Shown here in pieces: positions 16,419-24,205 of a stretch of DNA of 64,000 bases. The notes below the pieces were generated by a model, which did not search any database, was not told where the DNA came from, and saw nothing but the letters and a program-made list of their open reading frames with translations. The translations under genes and the position numbers were made by a program. Origin of the DNA: JBDKVA01 sp039679375 (GTDB lineage Bacteria; Bacillota; Clostridia; Acetivibrionales; DTU013); assembly GCA_039679375.1 (NCBI GenBank), contig JBDKVA010000193.1, forward strand, positions 1 to 64,000, in the 5' to 3' direction. Position 1 is the first letter of the stretch, and each line of letters opens with the position of its first letter.

Positions 16419-17840
16419 TTGATACTTACAATAACCTATACCCAGCCTCCCGCAACGGACTTGGGATATTTGCTTTATAAAAACCCATCCAGGCCGCAAA
16501 CGTTTGAACTGAGTCATGGGAAAGCCCATATATTTTATCCTGAGACGAACAAGGAAAGATGCACAGCTGCACTCATACTTGATATTGACCCGATTGATCT
16601 TGCACGGGGGAAGAAGGGATCCTCGGGAGAAGGTGGCTTGTTTGACTATGTAAATGACAGGCCGTATGTTGCATCTTCCTTCCTGAGTGTTGCAATGTCC
16701 AGGGTGTTTGGAACTGCAATGTCCGGCAAGTCCAAGGACCGCCAGGAACTGGCTGATAAGGCCCTGCCTCTTCAGGCTAAAATTACAATGCTACCGTGCA
16801 GAGGGGACGAAGGTATAATTAATAGACTGTTTGAACCCTTGGGATATAAAGTGAATGTCGAAGGTTACATGCTGGATGAAAAGTTTCCCGAGTGGGGACA
16901 AAGCAAGTATTTTTCGGTCACATTGGACGGGAATGTCCGGCTTCAGGATCTGTTAAACCATATCTATGTGCTTATTCCAGTTCTGGATTCAGATAAGCAT
17001 TACTGGGTCGGACAGGATGAAATCGAAAAACTTCTCCGTCACGGGGAAGGATGGCTTGCAGCCCATCCGGAAAAAGCGTTGATCACCGGCAGATATTTAA
17101 AAAGAAAACGAAATCTGATCAATAAGGCACTGGAAAGGCTTATTGAGGAAGATGCAATTACTGGTGAGGAAGACGAACTGGACGATTCAAAGAAGTCCGG
17201 CGAAATTGGTCAGCAGGAACTACCAGAAAAGAAGCTTAACCTGAACCAGCAAAGATTAGGTACCGCTGTTGCAACACTTAAAAGTGTTGATGCCAAGAGA
17301 GTGATAGATATTGGGTGCGGTGAGGGAAATCTGATCTCTTTGCTTATAAAGGATAGGAGTTTTGAACAGATTGCCGGAGTCGATGTAGCTTACAGCGTTC
17401 TTGAGCGGGCAAAAGATAAATTGAAGCTGGACAGGATGCCTGAATTGCAGAAGAAAAGGATTGAGCTGTTCCAAGGTTCTCTGACATATAGGGATAAAAG
17501 GTTTTCCGGATACGATGCGGCAACTGTAATCGAGGTTATTGAGCATTTGGATGAAAACAGGCTCTCGGCTTTTGAAAAGGTGCTTTTCAAATTTGCCAAG
17601 CCTCGGAATGTGATTATGTCCACCCCGAACAAGGAGTATAACATGCGATATGCAAACCTGTTTGAAGGTGAGTTGCGTCATAGGGATCACCGGTTCGAAT
17701 GGAGCCGTAAGGAGTTTGAGACATGGGCAACAAAGGTTGCCGTGCAATTCGGATACTCTGTCCGCTTTATTGCAGTGGGTGACATTGACAGTGAAGTCGG
17801 AAGCCCAACACAGATGGGAGTGTTTACATTAAGGCTGTAA
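16419..17840 (+). CDS. hen1: 3'-terminal RNA ribose 2'-O-methyltransferase Hen1
   Basis: Bacterial Hen1 methylates the 2'-OH of the 3' end produced by ribotoxin cleavage before Pnkp seals the RNA, which protects the repaired site from being cut again. The 473-residue protein has the family N-terminus (ILTITYTQPPATDLGYLLYK), a Hen1_N region to about residue 240, then a SAM-dependent methyltransferase: VIDIGCGEGNLI near 290, EVIEHLD near 370 (metal ligands Glu, Glu, His) and the HRDHRFEWS segment near 420 supplying the other His. I prefer TTG 16419, which gives the family's usual start; GTG 16410 lies only 2 bases after AAAGGAG. The operon partner pnkp confirms the assignment. Confidence 0.92.
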   Translation: MILTITYTQPPATDLGYLLYKNPSRPQTFELSHGKAHIFYPETNKERCTAALILDIDPIDLARGKKGSSGEGGLFDYVNDRPYVASSFLSVAMSRVFGTAMSGKSKDRQELADKALPLQAKITMLPCRGDEGIINRLFEPLGYKVNVEGYMLDEKFPEWGQSKYFSVTLDGNVRLQDLLNHIYVLIPVLDSDKHYWVGQDEIEKLLRHGEGWLAAHPEKALITGRYLKRKRNLINKALERLIEEDAITGEEDELDDSKKSGEIGQQELPEKKLNLNQQRLGTAVATLKSVDAKRVIDIGCGEGNLISLLIKDRSFEQIAGVDVAYSVLERAKDKLKLDRMPELQKKRIELFQGSLTYRDKRFSGYDAATVIEVIEHLDENRLSAFEKVLFKFAKPRNVIMSTPNKEYNMRYANLFEGELRHRDHRFEWSRKEFETWATKVAVQFGYSVRFIAVGDIDSEVGSPTQMGVFTLRL

Positions 17841-17858
17841 GTGATAATGGAGGTTAAA

Positions 17859-19214
17859 ATGTCGCGAAGCATACATACAACCTGGAGCCAGTTGAAAAAG
17901 GAAAGAAATAGGCAACTTTTAAAGAAAGGTGCTGAAAATGGCCCCAAACTGGATAAAATGTATCACGAGTTGAAAATTAAAAGGGATATAAAAAGGCAAA
18001 TCATTCAGGAGCGGAACCAGGAACCCTTATGCGTAGCCACCGATCCTGAGGTTTTTCCTATTATTGTTCTTGATGAAAATGAATTTTTGCATTACCCAAT
18101 CAATGTAAACGACATTCGGGCTATTCTAAGGCATCTACCGAAGGGGCTTCTTGATGGTTTAAAAAGAATTGAGCTAAAGGCTGGATTTGGTAAGGAGAAA
18201 GAATACGATGATCTACCGGATCCTGATCCATATACCGGGAGACCTGGGCATGAAATTCTTCCTGGAGTCTTTCAACCCGAGGTTCTTGGCACCTACTTTT
18301 CCGGTGAAAGAGTAATTGAGGTTTATGGGTATGTATATAAGAATATTCAGGACTTCGGAATTTGGAATGTGTGCCTGAAGATCTATATGCTGACGACACT
18401 TGTTCACGAGTTATCACACCATTTCGATTTCCAGAACCGGATTGGACGCGGAAGATGGTATAAAAAAGAAAAAGGCAAGATTGAATCCTATGCTGAGGTT
18501 ATGGAGTACAAATGGCTCAATGAAGCGATTTTACCGTACATTGAGGAGACCTATACGGAAGATGTCTATGCTTTAAATCAATGGATATTACAGAATGTTG
18601 GCATAAGGTTACCACTTTCTATCCTGGCAGGGGACCCGAGAAAGACCTTGAAAAATGGCTTTATGAAACGTTTTTTCCCTGCAGATGAGTACTTTTTTGA
18701 GTTTGCAAAAGGGACATATGAAGGGAAAGATAAGATTGATGCAAAGTTGAATCTGGCTAAGGGGTTTCATTATGCAGATATGTATGAGCTGTCTCTGGAG
18801 ATAATTGAAGTAATACTGAACAGCGACCCTCAAAACAGAAAGGCGCTCAACCTAAAGGCAGATACTTTTGTTCATCAGGAGAAATTTGATGAGGCCGAGC
18901 AAATTGCAAATTATGTTTTGTCACTAAACGAAAATGAGTATGATGCCTGGGATGTACTAAGTGATGTTTATTTTGAAAAATCCAGATGGACAGATTTCTT
19001 GAGCGCTTCCGAGAAAGCATTGGAACGTGCTGCAGACAACTGGCGAAAAGATAGTATAATTCTACGTCAGGCAGAAGTGTTCATCGAGGCAGGAAAAATA
19101 GATCAGGCAAAGAGCAAACTAGGTTTATTGAAAAATTCAACAAGAAAACATATTATTAAGAGAATCAATGAATTAAGTGAACAAATAAAAAAGATAGAGA
19201 AACAGGGTGAATGA
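17859..19214 (+). CDS. Zinc metallopeptidase with C-terminal TPR-like repeats
   Basis: A 451-residue cytoplasmic protein. HELSHH at residues 183-188 is an HExxH zinc-binding site, and ESYAE at 209-213 supplies a likely third ligand Glu, a gluzincin-like arrangement. Residues about 300-440 form helix pairs of the TPR type, for example YADMYELSLEIIEVILNSDP, KFDEAEQIANYVLSLNENEY and RWTDFLSASEKALERA. GGAGG is 5 bases upstream of ATG 17859. It starts 19 bases after hen1 and ends 4 bases before pnkp, so it is part of the RNA-repair transcript. I know no such protease in the standard Hen1-Pnkp system. It might process a toxin, a repair factor or a regulator (inference). Confidence 0.75.
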   Translation: MSRSIHTTWSQLKKERNRQLLKKGAENGPKLDKMYHELKIKRDIKRQIIQERNQEPLCVATDPEVFPIIVLDENEFLHYPINVNDIRAILRHLPKGLLDGLKRIELKAGFGKEKEYDDLPDPDPYTGRPGHEILPGVFQPEVLGTYFSGERVIEVYGYVYKNIQDFGIWNVCLKIYMLTTLVHELSHHFDFQNRIGRGRWYKKEKGKIESYAEVMEYKWLNEAILPYIEETYTEDVYALNQWILQNVGIRLPLSILAGDPRKTLKNGFMKRFFPADEYFFEFAKGTYEGKDKIDAKLNLAKGFHYADMYELSLEIIEVILNSDPQNRKALNLKADTFVHQEKFDEAEQIANYVLSLNENEYDAWDVLSDVYFEKSRWTDFLSASEKALERAADNWRKDSIILRQAEVFIEAGKIDQAKSKLGLLKNSTRKHIIKRINELSEQIKKIEKQGE

Positions 19215-19217
19215 TTT

Positions 19218-21830
19218 ATGAAGTTAACAATACCGGAGTTATCGTTAGTCGTTCTGGTCGGATCTTCGGGGTGCGGGAAATCAACTTTCGCAAGACAGCA
19301 CTTCAAACCAACCGAAGTATTATCATCGGACTTCTGTAGAGGTTTGGTATCGGACGATGATAACAATCAAGCGGTAACAAATACTGCATTTGAGGTTTTG
19401 CACTATATAGCTTCGAAAAGGTTGCAACTCGGTAATCTTACCGTTGTTGATGCAACAAATGTACAGGAGTCTGCAAGAAAACCGCTGGTTCAACTCGCAC
19501 GCGATTATCATTGCCTTCCTGTTGCAGTTGTGTTCAACCTGCCGGAAAAAGTATGTCACGAGAGAAACAGGAACAGAACCGACAGGCAGGTTGGTGAGCA
19601 TGTAATAAGAAATCATACACAGCAACTGAGAAAATCGGTCAAGGGTCTTCAGAAAGAAGGATTCCGATATGTGTATGTATTGAATTCGCCTGAGGATGTG
19701 GATCAGGTTGAGTTCGAAAGGCAGCCTCTATGGAACAACCGGAAGACGGAGCATGGACCATTCGACATTGTTGGGGACATACATGGTTGTTTTGAGGAGC
19801 TTAAGCTGCTATTGGAGAAGCTGGGATACGTTATTTCTATAACCGTAGAGGAAGGTAAAGGGAATATATATGATGTGATGCACCCTGACGGCAGAAGGGC
19901 GATATTCCTTGGCGACCTGGTGGATCGAGGCCCTGGCGTAACGGAGGTACTGAAACTCATCATGAGTATGGTGAAGAATGGCAGTGCATTCTGTGTTCCT
20001 GGCAACCATGACATAAAACTCTTGAAGAAACTGAAGGGTTCCAATGTACAAATAACTCATGGCCTTGATAAATCGCTGGAGCAGCTTGCGAATGAGCCGA
20101 CAACTTTCATTGAAGAGGTCAAGATTTTTATTGATGGACTTGTAAGCCACTATGTCCTGGATAATGGAAATCTGGTTGTGGCGCATGCAGGAATGAAGGA
20201 AGAACTACAGGGAAGAGGCTCAGGTAAGGTCCGTGAATTTGCTCTATATGGGGAGACGACCGGCGAAACGGATGAATATGGCTTGTCGGTAAGGTATGAC
20301 TGGGCTTCGGATTACCGTGGGAAAGCAACAGTAGTTTATGGCCATACTCCACAGGCTGATTCACTTAAAGCAAATAATACTATAAACATTGATACCGGTT
20401 GTGTATTTGGTGGTAAGCTAACAGCCTACCGATATCCTGAAAGAGACCTGGTTGATGTAAAGGCAGCAAAAACCTACTACGAACCTGCAAAGCCTTTTCT
20501 CCCAGATACAGATAAGCTTGAGATTTTTGATGCCAAAGGAGACAATGACCTGCTAGATATCAATGATGTTCTGGGAAAACGGATCGTTGAAACCCGGCTA
20601 TACCATAACATCACGATACAGGAGGAGAATTCCATAGCAGCACTTGAGGTGATGAGCAGATTTGCCGCTGATCCTCATTGGCTAATTTACCTGCCTCCTA
20701 CCATGTCTCCAAGTGAAACAAGCAAGGAAGAGAGCCTACTGGAGTATCCCACTGATGCATTTTCATACTACCGTACCAGAGGTGTGGACAAGGTTGTCTG
20801 TGAGCAAAAGCACATGGGCTCGCGTGCTGTGGTCATAGTATGCAAGGATCAACAAGCGGCAGCTGCCAAATTCGGAGTTATCGATGGATCGGATGGAATA
20901 TGCTATACTCGTACAGGTAGACACTTTTTTGATGACAAAGAACTGGAACGAGCTTTTCTTGATAAGGTGAGAAAAGCTTTGAACAAATCAGGATTTTGGA
21001 GTGACTTTGATACGGATTGGGTCTGTCTGGATTGCGAATTGATGCCTTGGTCTGCAAAGGCACAGGCACTCTTGAAGGAGCAATATTCAGCCGTTGGCAT
21101 TTCCGGCAGGACAGCACTTGACGAAGCAGTCATGCTTCTCGAACAAGCTTCCAGTAACAGGACAATATCCTTTGACGTAAGTAACCAGACATCAGGTCAG
21201 AATGTTGATATTAGGTCAGTGCTAGATCGATTCAATATGCGTTCAGAAATGATGTACAAATATGTAGACGCATACAGAGAGTACTGCTGGCCGGTGAAAT
21301 CCATAGATGATCTGAAACTTGCCCCGTTCCATATTCTGGCGACAGAGGGCAAGGTACATACAGACAAGGATCACATATGGCACATGAACACAATATCAAA
21401 ATACTGTACTCTGGATGATCAGATGATTATCGCAACAAACCATATCATGATTGACGTCACAGATACAGAAAGTATGACTAAGGGTACGGAATGGTGGGAG
21501 AAACTCACGGAATCTGGCGGAGAAGGAATGGTAGTGAAGCCTTACAATTTCATTGTGAAAAATAGCAAGGAACTATTACAGCCAGCCGTAAAATGCCGTG
21601 GGAGAGAGTATCTGAGGATTATATACGGGCCTGAATATACTCTGGAGGAGAACATACAACGCTTGAGAAGCAGGTCACTTGGCAAGAAGCGTTCATTGGC
21701 ACTAAGAGAGTTCGCACTCGGGATGGAATCGCTTGAAAGGTTTGTAAGGAAGGAACCTCTTTACAGGGTTCATGAGTGTGTATTTGGAGTACTTGCTCTT
21801 GAAAGTGAGCCTGTGGATCCGAGATTATAG
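19218..21830 (+). CDS. pnkp: Polynucleotide kinase-phosphatase-ligase Pnkp
   Basis: Pnkp heals and seals RNA broken by ribotoxins: it phosphorylates the 5' end, removes 2',3'-cyclic phosphate and ligates. The 870-residue protein has all three modules. The kinase P-loop GSSGCGKST is near residue 15. A calcineurin-like phosphatase has GDIHG at 186-190, GDLVDRGP near 234 and GNHD near 262. The adenylyltransferase/ligase has its nucleotidyl Lys531 in EQKHMGSR and further conserved GEGMVVKP near 770. ATG 19218 lies 4 bases after the peptidase stop. Known Pnkp needs Hen1 as partner to activate sealing, matching the operon. Confidence 0.95.
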   Translation: MKLTIPELSLVVLVGSSGCGKSTFARQHFKPTEVLSSDFCRGLVSDDDNNQAVTNTAFEVLHYIASKRLQLGNLTVVDATNVQESARKPLVQLARDYHCLPVAVVFNLPEKVCHERNRNRTDRQVGEHVIRNHTQQLRKSVKGLQKEGFRYVYVLNSPEDVDQVEFERQPLWNNRKTEHGPFDIVGDIHGCFEELKLLLEKLGYVISITVEEGKGNIYDVMHPDGRRAIFLGDLVDRGPGVTEVLKLIMSMVKNGSAFCVPGNHDIKLLKKLKGSNVQITHGLDKSLEQLANEPTTFIEEVKIFIDGLVSHYVLDNGNLVVAHAGMKEELQGRGSGKVREFALYGETTGETDEYGLSVRYDWASDYRGKATVVYGHTPQADSLKANNTINIDTGCVFGGKLTAYRYPERDLVDVKAAKTYYEPAKPFLPDTDKLEIFDAKGDNDLLDINDVLGKRIVETRLYHNITIQEENSIAALEVMSRFAADPHWLIYLPPTMSPSETSKEESLLEYPTDAFSYYRTRGVDKVVCEQKHMGSRAVVIVCKDQQAAAAKFGVIDGSDGICYTRTGRHFFDDKELERAFLDKVRKALNKSGFWSDFDTDWVCLDCELMPWSAKAQALLKEQYSAVGISGRTALDEAVMLLEQASSNRTISFDVSNQTSGQNVDIRSVLDRFNMRSEMMYKYVDAYREYCWPVKSIDDLKLAPFHILATEGKVHTDKDHIWHMNTISKYCTLDDQMIIATNHIMIDVTDTESMTKGTEWWEKLTESGGEGMVVKPYNFIVKNSKELLQPAVKCRGREYLRIIYGPEYTLEENIQRLRSRSLGKKRSLALREFALGMESLERFVRKEPLYRVHECVFGVLALESEPVDPRL

Positions 21831-21866
21831 ACATTTCATGCAAGATAATATTCGGGAGGTGGCAAA

Positions 21867-22221
21867 ATGAGTAAGCTTGAGTTTAGCTCATTTATGAATT
21901 TACATAACCATACGATATGGTCGGACGGAGTTGACACACCAGAAGAAATAATTTTAATGCTATCATAATAATGTAGAAGTGGTTGACTGCTGCGTTGCAC
22001 ACCTGGACTATAACTGGAATAAATTCAAGGCTGCAAAGGTAAAGTACGGTTCAAAGATAAAGGTAACCGATCATGGATATCTCGGTGCGGTATTGGTTTC
22101 CAGTGAAACAGATGAATTTACTATATCGGATATTATTAAGGAATTTGAAATAGAACTGTTGGATGAGCATATGGAAAGGGTTTTAGCCCATCGGCATAAC
22201 CCCAGGAATATTGAGCTTTAG
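21867..22221 (+). pseudogene. PHP-domain protein remnant, frameshifted
   Basis: ATG 21867 has a good site (GGGAGGTGG) and starts a PHP metal-dependent phosphoesterase pattern, MNLHNHTIWSDGVDTPEEI, that hits a stop at 21966-21968. The frame then shifts: from 21958 another frame reads CYHNNVEVVDCCVAHLDYN and runs to 22221, ending in HRHNPRNIEL. The later part (21979-22221) has no family I recognise and lacks the remaining PHP motifs, so the gene is shifted and probably also internally deleted. It follows pnkp by 36 bases and may once have been the last gene of that operon. Confidence 0.55.
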
Positions 22222-22238
22222 CATAATAATTTGTTAGA

Positions 22239-22330
22239 ATGCGGTAAAAGCCCACCGCATAGACCTTGGTTGTATGGGCGAGCAGTGAGCATCGCTCACG
22301 ACCAGCCACATAGGCTTGCTGCCTGGCAGC
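22239..22330. other. Three consecutive perfect short hairpins
   Basis: ATGCGGT/ACCGCAT (22239-22260), GTGAGC/GCTCAC (22285-22299) and GCTGCC/GGCAGC (22318-22330) follow one another in a GC-rich 125-base gap. This could be a structured RNA leader of the following broken gene or the end of a mobile element. I recognise no riboswitch or T-box motif. Confidence 0.35.
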
Positions 22331-22367
22331 GGTATCTTAATTTGTTTTGTACAGGAGTTGGATTACA

Positions 22368-22706
22368 GTGGTAGAGAATAGTGTAGTGATTAAGGTTCTG
22401 GAGAATTATGGACTTGATAATTTTTTGGAACTGATACCAATAGTAAATGGTATTGCAAATACAAGCTATATAATCAAATGTATTGAAGGAAATCTTGTCT
22501 TGAGATGCAGAAGTCCCCAATACTCCTCTGATATCCAGATGCTCTATGAAGAAGAATATCTTAACTATGTTTTTCATAGAGGAATAAATGTTCCGGTACC
22601 CTATAAGAATATTCCTGATGAAGTATATTACAGCCTGCCCAAATTAGTCATGCATGGTGATTATCATCCTGTGAATGTAAAATATCAGGACGGGAAGGTA
22701 TCGTGA
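22368..22706 (+). pseudogene. Aminoglycoside phosphotransferase-like kinase, internally deleted
   Basis: From GTG 22368 (ACAGGAG upstream) the frame encodes a protein-kinase-like APH N-lobe (NGIANTSYIIKC, then LVLRCRSPQYSS). It then jumps at about 22625 to the catalytic-loop segment LPKLVMHGDYHPVNVKY and stops two codons after QDGK. The roughly 100-residue stretch normally between these motifs and the metal-binding Asp region after the loop are missing. It is therefore a non-functional relic. It joins directly to IS3-type transposase sequence, which suggests the insertion element caused the truncation. Confidence 0.65.
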
Positions 22707-22709
22707 AAA

Positions 22710-23103
22710 CAGAGAAAAACCGTTTGTTGGCAGCGGACATATAAAGCCGGAGGATGAAGCATTTAAAAAGCTTCAATGATAGAATAAAGAGCTATGGGAA
22801 GAAAATGAAATACTAAAAAAGGCGGCAGCCTACTTCACCAAAAACCAAAAATAGCTATATACAGGTTTATCAAGGCTGAATCGTCAAACTACAGGATAGC
22901 GAAGCTATGCAAGGTTCTTGATGTAAAGAGGAGCGGATACTATGCATGGGATAAACGTCCTGAAAGCAAAAGAAATGTAAGAAAAAGCAAACTGACAGAG
23001 GTTATCAAAAAGAGTTTTATGAAAACAAGCAGATCCCGGGTTCTGTCAAGATAGCGGAGAATATTAGCAGGCCTGGTGAGCAAGTGAGCCGCAAGCTTGT
23101 TGC
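22710..23103 (+). mobile_element. IS3-family insertion sequence remnant (orfA/orfB fragments)
   Basis: The orfA C-terminus is recognisable as GSGHIKPEDEAFKKLQ, two stops, then ELWEENEILKKAAAYF (22710-22853). The orfB N-terminus follows in another frame: FIKAESSNYRIAKLCKVLDV, then RSGYYAW and a degraded helix (22856-23100) ending near QVSRKLVAMN. The DDE catalytic core is absent because the sequence switches at 23104 into the rhaM 3' copy. No terminal inverted repeat was identified. The element is dead and much deleted. Confidence 0.7.
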
Positions 23104-23241
23104 AATGAATATATCGCTAATAGTGATATCTGCAAACGTTGGAATGCGATTACCTCAAAAATGGTGGAGGGTTCTTTCGATTTTAATAATGAAGAACCTA
23201 TTAAACCAATGGGGGAGGTTTTTTATTTAAAGTAGTGGCCT
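23104..23241 (+). pseudogene. Right copy of the 138-bp repeat: orphan rhaM 3' end
   Basis: The copy is gapless relative to 6917-7054 with 6 mismatches (GAA/GAT, CGG/CGT, AAA/AAT, GAG/GAA, CAA/CCA, CGG/GGG). It keeps the RhaM reading frame through EVFYLK and its stop. Upstream coding is replaced by IS3 sequence. The preserved frame and several third-position changes suggest descent from a functional, slightly diverged rhaM rather than a fresh duplication. Confidence 0.88.
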
Positions 23242-23380
23242 GTATCATTCGGATTGCCACAGGGTTCAATATATGATAAAATAACACTTGTCCGATATGA
23301 CTTGTGAAAAAGTTATCAACCGTATGGCTGGATTTACTGCATATGTCAGCAGGCTGCGGATGGCAGAAGGAAGGTTAAGC

Positions 23381-24136
23381 ATGGAGCCGGTTTCCAGATA
23401 CATAAAGAAATACAATATCAGCCTGAGTGATGTCGACTTTACAAAGCACCTGAAGCTCAGCACGCTTTTTGGATATTTTCAGGATATCGCAAGCATGGCA
23501 GTAGAAAATCTTGGGATAGGTATTGACGTTCTGGGGGAAAAATTCTCGTTGGCCTGGATCCTGATGCGGATCAGGGTCGATATCATAAGGAATCCGGTAT
23601 GGAACGAGGAAATTACGGTTGAAACCTGGCCGCAGCAGCCTAAAAAACTTGAATTTGAACGTGATTACATCGTGAAGGATGCAAAAGGCAATATCCTGAT
23701 AAGGGCAGTTTCGATCTGGTTCATCATCGATATCAAAACGAGGGAGCTGCGGAAGAGTGAGCTGCTTCCATTTCATTACCCACCATTCATAACGGAAAGG
23801 GCGATAGACTGCAAACTCGGGAAACTGAGGCCTTTTGGTCAAACGGACGTTGCTTATAAGAGAGTGATCGGATACAGTGATGTAGACCTTAACGGCCATC
23901 TCAATAATTCCAGATATGTTGATTTTATTATGGATTGTTTTACTGTAGAAAATCATAAAAAGTATGGTGTAAAATCCTTTGAGATAAATTATATGAACGA
24001 AGCCATGCCAGGAGATACATTGGTGCTTCACAGAGACATTTCAGCATTGGATTCAAATTGGATTTACATAGAAGGTGTGAATGAAGCGGGCAACAAGCCT
24101 GTATTCAATGCACGGATTGAAATCACGGCCATATAG
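23381..24136 (+). CDS. Acyl-ACP thioesterase (FatA/FatB-like)
   Basis: This enzyme hydrolyses acyl-acyl carrier protein to release free fatty acids. The 251-residue protein is a double hot-dog: first half with LSTLFGYFQDIASMAVENLG near residue 28 and WILMRIRVDI, second half with YSDVDLNGHLNNSRYVDFI near 170 carrying the catalytic Asn and His (N-x-H-x-NN), and a C-terminal Glu/Asn region. I start at ATG 23381, 8 bases after GGAAGG; an upstream TTG at 23288 gives an unconserved extension. It stands alone before transketolase and immediately after the rhaM-derived repeat. Confidence 0.85.
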   Translation: MEPVSRYIKKYNISLSDVDFTKHLKLSTLFGYFQDIASMAVENLGIGIDVLGEKFSLAWILMRIRVDIIRNPVWNEEITVETWPQQPKKLEFERDYIVKDAKGNILIRAVSIWFIIDIKTRELRKSELLPFHYPPFITERAIDCKLGKLRPFGQTDVAYKRVIGYSDVDLNGHLNNSRYVDFIMDCFTVENHKKYGVKSFEINYMNEAMPGDTLVLHRDISALDSNWIYIEGVNEAGNKPVFNARIEITAI

Positions 24137-24205
24137 CCATTATACATAGAATCATTCCGAATGTTGCATCTTACTTTAATATACATTTTAAATCAGGAGG
24201 ATATT

